Program-made: the position numbers and the translations under genes
Notes under the pieces: generated by a model
Told to the model about the DNA's origin: nothing
The model's input: only the letters and a program-made list of their open reading frames with translations
Databases searched by the model: none
In this document: piece after piece, positions 37,838 to 47,302 of the stretch
How positions within the stretch are numbered: position 1 is the first letter of the stretch
Layout: each line of letters starts with the position of its first letter
Origin: an uncultured Pseudodesulfovibrio sp.
Lineage (GTDB): Bacteria; Desulfobacterota; Desulfovibrionia; Desulfovibrionales; Desulfovibrionaceae
DNA: 64,000 bases
Assembly (NCBI RefSeq): GCF_963675635.1
Contig: NZ_OY776488.1
Coordinates: 3,182,001 to 3,246,000, forward strand
Direction: 5' to 3'

Positions 37838-37872
37838 AAAAAAGCCCGTCCTCTCAGAGGACGGGCTTTTTT
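37838..37872. terminator. Bidirectional terminator between roo and the YaiI gene
   Basis: A6 then GCCCGTCCT at 37844-37852, loop, and AGGACGGGC to 37866 followed by T6. It serves convergent genes on both strands. Confidence 0.9.
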
Positions 37873-38321
37873 GCATTTCGCGTCAGGAATCGGTCAAGTT
37901 GATTGGTGAATTCCTGTTTATCTTTGGGGCCGATCGGTGGCGGGCCGCCGGCGACCATGCCACCGCTTCGGAGTTCTTCCATCAGGTTGCGCATTCGGAG
38001 CAGACCTTTGACATTCTCTTCGGTATACAATTCACCGCGTGGATTGAGGCCTGTCGCTCCCTTGTCGACAATGGCATTAGCCAGAGGAATGTCGGCAGTA
38101 ATAACCAGATCCCCGGGCGAAACTTGTCGTGCGATTTCGTTGTCAGCTTCATCAAAACCGGCGGGAACAACAATGGAATTGATAAGCGGTGATGGCGGCA
38201 CGGAAAGGGACATGTTGGCGACGAGCGTCAATGGGACCTGACACCGCATGGCAACCTTGAAGAGAATGTCCTTGATGACGTTGGGACACGCGTCAGCATC
38301 AACCCAGATATGCATGGTCAT
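37854..38321 (-). CDS. YaiI/YqxD family protein (UPF0178, DUF188)
   Basis: A 155-residue PIN-like protein with the family signatures HIWVDADACPNVIKDIL, GDLVITADIPLANAIV and GPKDKQEFTNQLDRFL. Function unknown; a nuclease fold is suggested by family comparisons. Start at 38321 or the next ATG at 38315. Confidence 0.93.
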   Translation of the reverse strand: MTMHIWVDADACPNVIKDILFKVAMRCQVPLTLVANMSLSVPPSPLINSIVVPAGFDEADNEIARQVSPGDLVITADIPLANAIVDKGATGLNPRGELYTEENVKGLLRMRNLMEELRSGGMVAGGPPPIGPKDKQEFTNQLDRFLTRNAKKPVL

Positions 38322-38335
38322 GTAGATGTTCGGCC

Positions 38336-38533
38336 TTATTCAGGAAGAATTTCTTTGACGCGCCCGACTTGACCGTCTTCAAGGCGAACCTTGATGCCAT
38401 GAGGATGGGTGGGCGATTTGGTCAAGAGTCTGGCAACAATTCCCTGGGTGAGTGTGCCGGAACGTTGGTCTTTTTTAAGAACAATGTTCACACGCAGGCC
38501 AGGTTTGATATTCTTTCTTGTTTGTCCGTCCAT
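38336..38533 (-). CDS. YwbE family (DUF2196) protein
   Basis: A 65-residue protein with the family pattern: MDGQTRKNIKPGLRVNIVLK, QRSGTLTQGIVARLLT and HPHGIKVRLEDGQVGRVK. AGGAAAG lies before the ATG at 38533. The frame is open upstream, but that is not part of the family. Function unknown. Confidence 0.9.
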   Translation of the reverse strand: MDGQTRKNIKPGLRVNIVLKKDQRSGTLTQGIVARLLTKSPTHPHGIKVRLEDGQVGRVKEILPE

Positions 38534-38606
38534 GATACTTTCCTGCGATTGGTGGACGCACGTAAAGAGCGGGCTGGAGTGCTCGTCTTTAGAGGACCAG
38601 CCTTTG

Positions 38607-39119
38607 TTATTGCCAGCGGCCTTTCTTGTGACTGAATATCTGGCGATTGGGGATGATTGATACAGCTTTGAACTCTGCGCTGAGGCAATCTTCGGGTGAC
38701 TGTCCGATGGCTTCCATGACCATTTCACGGTAGCTGAGGATGGCGACATATGGGATGGACTTGGAGCTGGAGTAGCGGACTTTGCAGACCACAGAGTCGT
38801 AATCGATGGCGTGGTAGAGTGCCTTGTAATTGCCGTCAGGCAGTTTGGTAACCTTCATGCGACTTTTGGACATGCGGTGATTGCTGTCCATGGCTTTGAC
38901 CCTGACTTTAGCAAATCGAGTGAAATCAGCATGTTTTTTTGCAAGGTCATGGTCGAGGTACACTGGAAGGTTTTTACTGGTAACGGACGGTGTCGTCGCA
39001 CTTGGGGTAGCGACGGCCACTTCTGTCCCAGCGGCAGCGTCCTGTGCATTTGCAGAGGGCGCAAAAAAAGCCCCGGTCAGAAATGCGGCCAAAAAGGCTG
39101 ATAAAACAAATATCTTCAT
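38607..39119 (-). CDS. Secreted protein of unknown function
   Basis: A 170-residue protein with a clear signal peptide (MKIFVLSAFLAAFLTGAFFA, cut near ANA), then an Ala/Thr-rich linker and a globular domain with two cysteines (VVCKVRYSSS, EDCLSAEF). I do not recognise a family. The ATG at 39119 puts the signal at the N-terminus. It lies downstream of the VWA–OmpA gene on the same strand, with a hairpin between. Confidence 0.7.
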   Translation of the reverse strand: MKIFVLSAFLAAFLTGAFFAPSANAQDAAAGTEVAVATPSATTPSVTSKNLPVYLDHDLAKKHADFTRFAKVRVKAMDSNHRMSKSRMKVTKLPDGNYKALYHAIDYDSVVCKVRYSSSKSIPYVAILSYREMVMEAIGQSPEDCLSAEFKAVSIIPNRQIFSHKKGRWQ

Positions 39120-39147
39120 GGTATTGAATCCTCTAACCAGAGCTATA

Positions 39148-39172
39148 GGCTGGGCGGCAGCGCCGCCCAGCC
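39148..39172. terminator. 11-bp hairpin after the VWA–OmpA gene
   Basis: GGCTGGGCGGC at 39148-39158 pairs exactly with 39162-39172 across a three-base loop. No T-tract follows on the minus strand. Confidence 0.6.
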
Positions 39173-39186
39173 AAGATACTATAGCT

Positions 39187-40239
39187 TTACTTGGTTTGGA
39201 TTTCAACCCTACGATTCAGCCTGCGGCCTTCCTTGGTGCCGTTGTCGTACTTGGGATTCATTTCGCCGTAGCCCTTGGCTTCCAGGCGGGAAGCGTCAAT
39301 GCCGTTGGCGGTCAACCATGTCACGACGGAATTGGCGCGACGTTCGGACAGGCCCTGGTTGTAAGCTTCAGCACCCGTAGAGTCTGTGTAACCAGACACT
39401 TCGTACATTGCGGTGGAGTCTTCTTCCAGAATCATCTTGGCCTGTTCGAGTACGGGAACCATCTCGTCGGTGATCTCGTACTTGTCAAAGCCAAAGTTCA
39501 GGTTGAAGGACACAACTTCTTTGGCCATGGGGGTTACCGGAACCGGAGCAGGAGCGGGCTCGTCTGCGACGACATCGTAGAAGACCTGTTCTGCATATTG
39601 GTCCATGGCGCCTGCATTCATCAGAGTCGCTGCATCAGCTGCAACGGAACAGGAGAATGCACTGCGGATACCCTGGATGGTGGCCTCTCCAGCTGTGTTG
39701 TCTGCAAAGCTCACAACGTGAACGCACAGTTTGTCTCCATATGTAGTGTACAGATCCTGAGCTACTCCGACTGGGTCTGTGCCAATGTTGGAGTCTCCGT
39801 CTGTAAAGATTACCAGAGCGGTCTTGCCTTCCATGCTGGCAACAACAGGTGCTACATCAGCCAGGCCCGCGCCCAGAGGAGTGCTGCGATTGAAGACTTC
39901 AAAGTCAGTCGCGATACTTGTTATCGCTGCATCCACAGTGGCTTTGCTGTATGCTTTGGGCGGGCATTTGGCCTCAAATGGGGCGAACATGAATACAGCT
40001 GAGTTGTAATCAAGATCGGGGATCGCTTTGTTCATCGCCTGCATGGTTTTAACAGCCAGGTCGATTTTCTTTTCACCAAGGTCGTTGTGCTTCATGGCCA
40101 TGGAGCCGGACTGATCGACAAAAAAGATGAAGTTGTCGACCTGTTTGACCATTTTTGCACTTGCTGTCGTAGCCATGGCGATGGTGAACACCATGACAGC
40201 GGCAAGAGTCAACATGAGAAGTTTTTTGGATTGATTCAT
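39187..40239 (-). CDS. VWA-domain protein fused to an OmpA C-terminal domain
   Basis: A 350-residue exported protein: signal peptide (ends TTASA), von Willebrand A domain with the metal-adhesion motif FFVDQSGSM and later VIFTDGDSN, a Pro/Ala-rich linker, and an OmpA-like peptidoglycan-binding domain (NFGFDKYEI, SGYTDSTGAEAYNQGLSERR, NRRVEIQ). It should sit in the periplasm anchored to the wall, with the VWA domain binding an unknown partner. AAAGGAG precedes the start. Confidence 0.92.
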   Translation of the reverse strand: MNQSKKLLMLTLAAVMVFTIAMATTASAKMVKQVDNFIFFVDQSGSMAMKHNDLGEKKIDLAVKTMQAMNKAIPDLDYNSAVFMFAPFEAKCPPKAYSKATVDAAITSIATDFEVFNRSTPLGAGLADVAPVVASMEGKTALVIFTDGDSNIGTDPVGVAQDLYTTYGDKLCVHVVSFADNTAGEATIQGIRSAFSCSVAADAATLMNAGAMDQYAEQVFYDVVADEPAPAPVPVTPMAKEVVSFNLNFGFDKYEITDEMVPVLEQAKMILEEDSTAMYEVSGYTDSTGAEAYNQGLSERRANSVVTWLTANGIDASRLEAKGYGEMNPKYDNGTKEGRRLNRRVEIQTK

Positions 40240-40480
40240 GATTTCACTCCTTTAGAGATTATTTCCAATGAGATCGAATAAGCTGATGCCACATGTTTGC
40301 CTAATATACGCAAGAGTTGGGCATGGTGCAAGGGGGAGGCGTGAAAAAATAATACTATAAACCACGATATGAATCCTGTGAGGAAAGTCGTGTTTCTACG
40401 GGTTGCGTCCCCGCCGCTAACACAGTATGTATAGTTGTTTACACCGTAAAGGTGAATTATTTCGTCAATGAGGAGATCCT

Positions 40481-41461
40481 ATGTATATAGTCACAGGCGG
40501 CGCAGGGTTTATCGGCAGTGCCATGGTCTGGAAGCTCAACCAGATGGGTATCGACGACATTCTCGTTGTCGACAACCTCTCCACGAGTGAGAAATGGAAT
40601 AATCTTGTCGGGTTGCGCTATCAGGACTATTTGCACCGCGATCAGTTCCTCAAATTCATCCTTGAGGGTGATGACCAGTTTGAAACCGAGGCCGTTATCC
40701 ATATGGGGGCCTGCTCTTCTACCACAGAGCTCGATGCGGATTTCCTCATGGAAAACAATTATCGCTACACGCAGTATGTGTGTCGGTTTTGCATGGCTCA
40801 CGAGGCGCGGTTCATCAACGCCTCCAGTGCATCTACTTACGGAAACGGTGAGTACGGATTCAAAGACAATCATGACGGTATAGATCGACTCAGACCCCTG
40901 AACATGTATGGTTATTCCAAGCAGCTGTTCGATATATGGGCCAAGGATTCAGGTATTCTCGATCAGATTGTTAGCCTGAAATTCTTCAATGTGTTCGGCC
41001 CCAATGAATACCACAAGGATGACATGAAGTCCGTCATCTGCAAGGCGCATAAACAGATCCTTGAAACTGGGCAGCTCAAATTGTTCAAATCTTACCGGGA
41101 TGAATATCCTCATGGTGGTCAAAAACGCGACTTTGTCTATATCAAGGACTGCGTGGATATCATGGCCTGGTTCCTGGAGAACAGGGACACTGGCGGTATC
41201 TTCAATATAGGTACGGGAACTGCAAGAACCTGGAATGATCTGGCCAACGCGGTTTTTGCTGCACTGAATACAGAGCCTAATATTGAATACATCCCCATGC
41301 CGGAATCTATTCGCGATAAATATCAGTATTTTACTCAGGCCGACATGGGCAAGCTCTCGGCTGCCGGTTGTGACGTGAAAATGACGAGTCTTGAAGATGG
41401 GGCAAAGGATTACGTGCAGAATTATTTGAACCAGGACAACCCGTACCTGACTTCCAGGTAG
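40481..41461 (+). CDS. hldD: ADP-L-glycero-D-manno-heptose 6-epimerase
   Basis: A 326-residue extended short-chain dehydrogenase that makes the heptose for LPS inner core. Seen: NAD site MYIVTGGAGFIGSAMVWKLN, HMGACSSTTELD, NASSASTYGNG, the YxxxK pair in MYGYSKQLFD, and SLKFFNVFGPNEYHKDDM, which is diagnostic for HldD. The 241-base gap before it (40240-40480) holds possible promoter elements and a small hairpin only. GGAG lies before the ATG. Confidence 0.95.
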   Translation: MYIVTGGAGFIGSAMVWKLNQMGIDDILVVDNLSTSEKWNNLVGLRYQDYLHRDQFLKFILEGDDQFETEAVIHMGACSSTTELDADFLMENNYRYTQYVCRFCMAHEARFINASSASTYGNGEYGFKDNHDGIDRLRPLNMYGYSKQLFDIWAKDSGILDQIVSLKFFNVFGPNEYHKDDMKSVICKAHKQILETGQLKLFKSYRDEYPHGGQKRDFVYIKDCVDIMAWFLENRDTGGIFNIGTGTARTWNDLANAVFAALNTEPNIEYIPMPESIRDKYQYFTQADMGKLSAAGCDVKMTSLEDGAKDYVQNYLNQDNPYLTSR

Positions 41462-41473
41462 GATGAGGTTTTC

Positions 41474-43864
41474 TTGAAACAAAAGTTGACGCGCATAGTT
41501 CTGTCAGCAGGGGCAATCCTTGTCCTCTTGTTGTGCCTTCCGTGGACTCTCATCGGCAAGACGCCCGAGCCGAATCGGGTGCGCCGGTATGTGCCCGAGG
41601 CTCCTGTCAAACAGCCTGAGCAGACCGAGTGGACTTTTTCTGCAGATCGGGTGGTGGGTGACCACACCAGTGAGTATGTGGAGGCCTTCGGCAACTGCTC
41701 GCTGAGCCTTGGCGAGGATCAGTTGCGTGCTGATTTTGCCCGGTATTATCAGTCCACAGGGTGGGTTTTTCTCAAGGGCAATATTCGTGCGCAGTGGGGT
41801 GGTGATTTCCTCCAGGCGGATGAAGGCGAGTTCGATCTCAACAACATGACCGGCTGGCTCAAGAATGGAAAGCTGTTCATGGCCAAGCCCCATATTTATG
41901 TCGAAGCCGAACGGGTCGCCAGGAATTCGGGCGATTCCTATTCTTTCAAAAATGCCAAGGTCACATCCTGTTCCGGGGAGAAACCAGCCTGGTCCGTGAC
42001 AACCGAAGAGGGCGATGTCGAGCTGGACGGCCGCGTTCATCTGTATCGATCCGCTTTTCGTATCAAGGATGTTCCGGTTTTTTACTGGCCGTATATGTCC
42101 CTGCCTGGCAGGACCAAACGACAGAGCGGTTTTCTTATGCCCTATATGTCGAACAGCAAAAAGCTCGGCATGCAGGTCAACCTGCCATACTATTGGGTTA
42201 TTAATGATGAGATGGATGCCACCTTCTATCAGAACTACATGAGTAAGCGTGGGTACATGCAGGGCATTCAGTTCCGGCATTCAGAAGATGCTGACACCAA
42301 GGGCCTGTGGCAGGTGGATGTGATGCGGGACAATCGCCGGGCGTCCACTGAAGCTGATGAGTGGAAGGATTATCAAGGCGACGGATTAACCCGGAGTAAC
42401 CGAGACCGCTGGTGGGTTCGAAGCAAGTATGATGGGTGGCTTGGCAGTCCCAAGTGGCAGGTGAAACTGGATATTGATGTTGTGTCTGATCAGAACTATC
42501 TGCGTGATTTTCAGGATGGTCCGACTGGTTTTGATACTGCACGGGAAGATTTTCTTGATGCTTTTGGGCGTGACATAGCCAACAAGGACGCTCTGGATCG
42601 TTTGAGCACCGCATATATCAGTCGGAGCTGGGACCGTTTTGGCGTGGTAGGCTTGGCGCAGTATGACCAAAACCTGCGGTTTATGAATGGGAATAATTCT
42701 TCCGACAAGAATGATACTGTTCAGAAGATGCCCGAGCTCGATGGGTTCGCTTTCCAACAGTCGTTGTTTGGAACGCCGCTTGAGGCGTCCATGGATACGA
42801 AATATAATTATTTTTATAGGGAATATGGGAACTCCGGTCACCGTTTCCGTGTGATACCGGAAGTAAAGCTGCCAATCAAGACCAGTCTGTTGACGCTGAT
42901 TCCTTCGATCTCCGCAGACTACACCGCCTACAATCTGACTTCACATGAAAAGACAGGCAACCTCACCGTGGATGGGCCGAGTGGACGGGATCAAATCATC
43001 AATACCGACGAAATCAAGGATGGCTTCCAAAGTCGTGCATTGTGGTCTGCCGGCTTTACCGCATTTTCTGAAATGACTAAGACGTTTAATGTGAATGAGC
43101 CCGCCAAACCGGAGTTGAGCCTGGCCGGAACATCTCGCTGGACTCGACTCAAACATTCCGTGGTGCCTCGTGTTCAGTATGGATACACACCGACGGTCAC
43201 CGGACAGACCAAGTTGCCGTATTTCGACGCTTTGGACCGTATTGATGGTGAGAATAAGGTGACGTATTCTCTGACCAATACGCTCGACAGGCGACGTGAC
43301 AGTGTCGTTCTGTCTGCGGGTAAGGACGGTGAACCCGTGGCAGTGACATCCATTGATTATTTGGATTTTCTGCTGTTTCGTCTGGAGCAGTCCTATGACT
43401 TGAAAGAGAACAGCCGCAACGACCAGCGGGCCAAGTATGAACGGCGCCCATTTTCTGACGTCATGGCTGAATTGCGAATCAAACCGGATACTTTTATTGA
43501 AATCCTGACCAGAAACTGGTTTTCTCCATACAAGAGCGACATGACCCAGAGTGAAACATCGCTCAAAGTATTTGATGATGCGTTGGGTGAAATAGTCTTG
43601 GGATACGATTTCCAGGCAGAAGTTGACGAATACTTGCGGGAACGATCTGCGGAAATGTCCATTCTGAGACTTGAAGCCAAGTGGCGGGCATCTGAAGACT
43701 TTACGCTCAGCGCCAAGTACCGACATGATTTTGTGTCTGAGCGTGATATCGAGCGGACTCTTCAGCTTGATTGGGCGGCCGAGTGTTATTCCCTGTATAT
43801 TGCTGTTACCCAGAAGACGAACGATACCCAGTTCAAATTGGGCTTTGATCTTCTCAGTTTTTAA
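41474..43864 (+). CDS. lptD: LPS-assembly outer-membrane protein LptD
   Basis: A 796-residue protein with an N-terminal hydrophobic signal/anchor, an OstA-like jellyroll (residues ~50-190: FSADRVVGDHTSEYVEAFG, FLQADEGEFDLN) and a large beta-barrel from ~200 (VPVFYWPYMSLPG, RQSGFLMPYM) to the C-terminal F. It inserts LPS in the outer leaflet. Translation starts at TTG 41474 with GAGG at 41465-41468, 12 bases after hldD, so LPS core synthesis and export share an operon. Confidence 0.93.
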   Translation: MKQKLTRIVLSAGAILVLLLCLPWTLIGKTPEPNRVRRYVPEAPVKQPEQTEWTFSADRVVGDHTSEYVEAFGNCSLSLGEDQLRADFARYYQSTGWVFLKGNIRAQWGGDFLQADEGEFDLNNMTGWLKNGKLFMAKPHIYVEAERVARNSGDSYSFKNAKVTSCSGEKPAWSVTTEEGDVELDGRVHLYRSAFRIKDVPVFYWPYMSLPGRTKRQSGFLMPYMSNSKKLGMQVNLPYYWVINDEMDATFYQNYMSKRGYMQGIQFRHSEDADTKGLWQVDVMRDNRRASTEADEWKDYQGDGLTRSNRDRWWVRSKYDGWLGSPKWQVKLDIDVVSDQNYLRDFQDGPTGFDTAREDFLDAFGRDIANKDALDRLSTAYISRSWDRFGVVGLAQYDQNLRFMNGNNSSDKNDTVQKMPELDGFAFQQSLFGTPLEASMDTKYNYFYREYGNSGHRFRVIPEVKLPIKTSLLTLIPSISADYTAYNLTSHEKTGNLTVDGPSGRDQIINTDEIKDGFQSRALWSAGFTAFSEMTKTFNVNEPAKPELSLAGTSRWTRLKHSVVPRVQYGYTPTVTGQTKLPYFDALDRIDGENKVTYSLTNTLDRRRDSVVLSAGKDGEPVAVTSIDYLDFLLFRLEQSYDLKENSRNDQRAKYERRPFSDVMAELRIKPDTFIEILTRNWFSPYKSDMTQSETSLKVFDDALGEIVLGYDFQAEVDEYLRERSAEMSILRLEAKWRASEDFTLSAKYRHDFVSERDIERTLQLDWAAECYSLYIAVTQKTNDTQFKLGFDLLSF

Positions 43865-43865
43865 T

Positions 43866-45698
43866 ATGACACATATCCCTGAAATCAAAGTTCTGCCTCC
43901 GGGGTTGAAGAATCAGATCGCTGCCGGTGAAGTCGTGGAACGACCTGCCAGCGTGGTCAAGGAGCTGGTCGAGAACAGCCTGGACGCCGGAGCCTCCCGT
44001 GTGGATGTGACCTTGGAAAAGGGTGGACGGGCACTCCTGGTCGTGCAGGACAACGGCTCGGGTATCAGCGCGGGCCAGCTCAATCTTGCTGTGACCAGAC
44101 ATGCTACCAGCAAGATTCGTGAGTTTGGTGATCTTTCGGCAATCGGCTCTTTCGGCTTTCGCGGGGAGGCTTTGCCCAGTATCGCTTCGGTGTCGCGGTT
44201 TGTGATGACCTCCTGCGCGCAGGGGGCCGAGGAAGCCGCGTATATTGAGGTCAGGTCAGGCGAAGTCGTCGGCGAGGGGCCTGCGGCTCTAGCTTCCGGC
44301 ACCCGTGTTGAGGTGCGGGATCTGTTTGCCAACACTCCGGCACGGCTCAAATTCCTCAAGACCGAAGCTACGGAGAACCGCCGCTGTCAGGATACGCTCA
44401 TGCGGACCAGTCTGGCGCATTTGTCCACGGGGTTTTCTTTGACCATGGGCGGGCGAGAGGCTTTTCGTCTGCCTGCGGATCAGGATCTGACGGCTCGGCT
44501 GTCCTCGTTCTGGCCGCCCAATGTTTGCGAAGGGCTGACGTCATTCGATTTTGAACGAAATGGGTATCGTGCGCATGGTGTGGCTGGCGCACCTGCTACT
44601 GCACAGGGCCGCGGCAACCGAATACTACTCTATGTTAATGGACGTCAGGTGCAGGACAAGCTCATGCTTTCTGCCGTACGTCAGGCGTACAAGGGCATGC
44701 TTTTGTCTCGCGAGTATCCGCAGATAGTCCTGTTTCTCGAACTGCCTCGCGACGAGGTGGACGTGAATGTGCATCCGGCCAAACTGGAGGTGCGTTTCAT
44801 CGAAGAGAGCCAGGTGTTTTCTACCATTCGCGGCGGTATCATGCAGGCATTGACGGGGCCTGGTATGGAAACCATGTCGGCCACGGAGCGGACTTTTCCT
44901 CGGTCTGGATCATCGAAAGCCCTTCCTGCTGCAGCAGGGTCAATATTTTCGTCCTCGATGGTGAATAGCGCTCATCGGCCGACATCTTTGGGCAGTGGGC
45001 CGAAATTCTCCACATATCGTGATTTCAAGTCAGATACTATCCGGTCAAAGACTCTTGACCTGCCGCTGCCTCCGTCCGCTTCCATGGTTCGTGAACCTGC
45101 CGCGTCCTTACAGTCCGCTCCGTTGAAGACTATCCAAGAGGCGTCGCTGGCCGGAAGCGGTTATACCTATCTTGGTCAGATTGCCGATACCTATCTTGTT
45201 CTACGCCAGGGCGACTCCATGATCCTTGTTGATCAGCACGCGGCTCATGAACGGGTTTTGCTTGCGGCTATGCGTGACCAGCGGACCAAAGGGGACTTCC
45301 AGCCGCTAGCTCTGCCTTTAGAGATCCCCCTGCATTCCAGCCAGGCTGAGGTGTTTCAGGATGTGCGCAAGGAATTGCGAGCCATGGGGTTCGTGCTGGA
45401 ATTGGACGGGCCTACCAAGGTGTTGGTGCGCGGCATTCCACCCACTCTGGATACAGGCAAGGCAAAAGAGTATCTCATGGATGCATTGGCTGAAAAAGCT
45501 CGCGGTCTGGATGACCTGTGGACCCTGATGGCATGCAAGACTGCCATCAAGGCCAATCAATCCCTGGCTGTTGACGAGGCTTTGGCCCTGCTTGAGGTTT
45601 GGTTGGTAACCCCGGAGCGAGACTACTGCCCGCATGGACGACCTACGGTCTTGCGCTGGTCGTCATTTGATTTGGAAAAAATGTTCAAGAGAAAGTGA
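43866..45698 (+). CDS. mutL: DNA mismatch repair protein MutL
   Basis: A 610-residue GHKL ATPase. N-terminal motifs: IAAGEVVERPASVVKELVEN, DNGSGI, RHATSKI and GFRGEAL. C-terminal region contains DQHAAHE (456-462) and CPHGRPT. The classic DQHA(x)2E(x)4E endonuclease motif lacks its last glutamate (alanine instead), while CPHGRP is kept. A variable linker spans about 340-430. It begins one base after lptD; its stop overlaps the alr start. Confidence 0.96.
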   Translation: MTHIPEIKVLPPGLKNQIAAGEVVERPASVVKELVENSLDAGASRVDVTLEKGGRALLVVQDNGSGISAGQLNLAVTRHATSKIREFGDLSAIGSFGFRGEALPSIASVSRFVMTSCAQGAEEAAYIEVRSGEVVGEGPAALASGTRVEVRDLFANTPARLKFLKTEATENRRCQDTLMRTSLAHLSTGFSLTMGGREAFRLPADQDLTARLSSFWPPNVCEGLTSFDFERNGYRAHGVAGAPATAQGRGNRILLYVNGRQVQDKLMLSAVRQAYKGMLLSREYPQIVLFLELPRDEVDVNVHPAKLEVRFIEESQVFSTIRGGIMQALTGPGMETMSATERTFPRSGSSKALPAAAGSIFSSSMVNSAHRPTSLGSGPKFSTYRDFKSDTIRSKTLDLPLPPSASMVREPAASLQSAPLKTIQEASLAGSGYTYLGQIADTYLVLRQGDSMILVDQHAAHERVLLAAMRDQRTKGDFQPLALPLEIPLHSSQAEVFQDVRKELRAMGFVLELDGPTKVLVRGIPPTLDTGKAKEYLMDALAEKARGLDDLWTLMACKTAIKANQSLAVDEALALLEVWLVTPERDYCPHGRPTVLRWSSFDLEKMFKRK

Positions 45699-46825
45699 TG
45701 TCCATACAATACAATAAATTGCGCGTTACGATCCATACTGATCGTCTACGTGACAACTATCGTCTTTTCAAAAAATATCATGATCACGTCATCCCGGTTA
45801 TCAAGTCGGATGCATACGGTCATGGTTTGGCGGAAGTCAGCCAGGCGCTTACGAGGGATGGCGTGGACACTTTTGCCGTCGGATTCGTCAACGAAGCCGT
45901 GTTGTTGCGTGAAGCTGGTTGTGACAAGCGTATTTTCGCCCTGCTCGGTCCGGTGGGGGATGATGATATACAGGCTCTGTGGGACCATGACATCCTAACC
46001 GCTATTTCTCATTTCGATCAATTGAAACGAGTCGCCAGGGCAGCGGAACAAAACGGTCCGCTGAATATCTGTCTCAAGTTTGACACCGGCATGCGCCGAC
46101 TCGGCTTTTTACCTGAAGAAGTGGATGAAGTGGTCGAACTCCTCAAGGGAAGTTCGTTGACACCTGTCATGGCGACCTCGCATCTGGCTTCTGCGGATGA
46201 ACCGGAATGTGGAGAGCGTGTCGCCATGCAGGCCACCCGGTTTCAGGTCGCCTTGGACGGTCTGGCAAAGGCCGGGTTTGCAATTGAGGCCAACCTGGCG
46301 AATTCTGCCGGGGCAATGGTTCATGAACGGTGCCGCATGGATTCCCTGCGTCTGGGGATTGCCCTGTATGGCGGGAATCCTTTTCAGGGGACCGAGTGGG
46401 AATCGCAAGGAGTTGGGCTGCGTCCGGCTATGGATGTGGCTGCGCCGGTACTTCAGGTTCACCCCTTGAAAAAAGGCGAGTCCATTAGCTATGGTTGGAC
46501 ATTTACCGCCGAGCGGGATTCCGTGGTGGCGATTATCGGGGTCGGATATGCCGACAATTACAGCCGTTCTCTGTCCAACGTGGGCCAGATGACAATACAC
46601 GGCAGACGGGTGCCGATCCGGGGACGTGTCTGCATGCAGATGACGGCAGTTGACGTAACTGATCTTATGGGTGAAGGAAAGGGCGTTGTTCCCGGGGACG
46701 AGGCGTTTCTGCTTGGTGGCCTGGGCGACAACCCCATCACACCCGAGGAATTGGCCGGATGGTGTAACACCATCACTTATGAAGTTTTTTGTCTGCTGGG
46801 AATGAACCGGCGGGAATATATTTAA
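45698..46825 (+). CDS. alr: Alanine racemase
   Basis: A 375-residue PLP enzyme making D-alanine for the wall. The PLP lysine lies in VIPVIKSDAYGHG and the second catalytic tyrosine in GVGYADNYSR; the carbamate/arginine region is LRLGIALYGG and RGRVCMQMTAVDV. The ATG overlaps the mutL stop (TGATG). Last enzyme of the hldD–lptD–mutL–alr string. Confidence 0.96.
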   Translation: MSIQYNKLRVTIHTDRLRDNYRLFKKYHDHVIPVIKSDAYGHGLAEVSQALTRDGVDTFAVGFVNEAVLLREAGCDKRIFALLGPVGDDDIQALWDHDILTAISHFDQLKRVARAAEQNGPLNICLKFDTGMRRLGFLPEEVDEVVELLKGSSLTPVMATSHLASADEPECGERVAMQATRFQVALDGLAKAGFAIEANLANSAGAMVHERCRMDSLRLGIALYGGNPFQGTEWESQGVGLRPAMDVAAPVLQVHPLKKGESISYGWTFTAERDSVVAIIGVGYADNYSRSLSNVGQMTIHGRRVPIRGRVCMQMTAVDVTDLMGEGKGVVPGDEAFLLGGLGDNPITPEELAGWCNTITYEVFCLLGMNRREYI

Positions 46826-46838
46826 TAAGGAGATCACT

Positions 46839-47060
46839 ATGCCTGCAGTGCAAGATGATGAATGGGTCGTTGCCGAAAGCTACCCCATTAAGGAAATGGA
46901 AGAGAATGGCGTGACGCCTAAATGGCTGGAAGGCAAGTGGTTGAATGTGGCCGAAGACATGGCATTGATTCCGGAAAACAACGTGCGCGTTATCGAAGAT
47001 AATGGCGTATGTCGCGTGGAAGTGTCCATGTATCTCATGGAATGCATGCGCGGTTTTTAA
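46839..47060 (+). CDS. Small conserved-looking cytoplasmic protein
   Basis: A 73-residue acidic protein (MPAVQDDEWVVAESYPIKEM at the start, two cysteines near the end) with AAGGAG in the correct place, 13 bases after alr. No membrane segment. Family not recognised. A terminator follows. Confidence 0.65.
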   Translation: MPAVQDDEWVVAESYPIKEMEENGVTPKWLEGKWLNVAEDMALIPENNVRVIEDNGVCRVEVSMYLMECMRGF

Positions 47061-47082
47061 CCGGCGGACTTATCGGAAATAC

Positions 47083-47115
47083 GAGGTGCCCTTCCCCTAG
47101 GGGCGCCTCTTTTTT
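47083..47115 (+). terminator. Intrinsic terminator ending the hldD–alr string
   Basis: GAGGTGCCC pairs with GGGCGCCTC (one G·U) and T6 follows. Confidence 0.85.
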
Positions 47116-47165
47116 GTGCTTGATACACCTGAATATTCGAACAGGCTGGTGTCTTTGCGGCCATT

Positions 47166-47184
47166 TTGTCACACAACCGTAACA
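47166..47184 (+). promoter_or_regulatory. Pho-box-like direct repeat
   Basis: TTGTCAC, four bases, CCGTAAC: the 7-4-7 direct-repeat spacing of PhoB boxes (CTGTCAT/CTGTAAC type). It lies 119 bases before the PhoR-like kinase and the phosphate transporter genes. Confidence 0.5.
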
Positions 47185-47302
47185 ATCCGCGACATTACAA
47201 ATCGATGACGATTGTGTTACACAGCGCACGCGTTCGGCAAAGGGGTTATTCATGTCCCTTTGACCAATTGCAACCGCTGCGACGCACAACGAGGTAAGGG
47301 AA

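Noticed and set aside
43671..43865. N-terminal extension of MutL
   Set aside because: It lies inside lptD in another frame; MutL proteins start at MTHIPEIKVLPPG.
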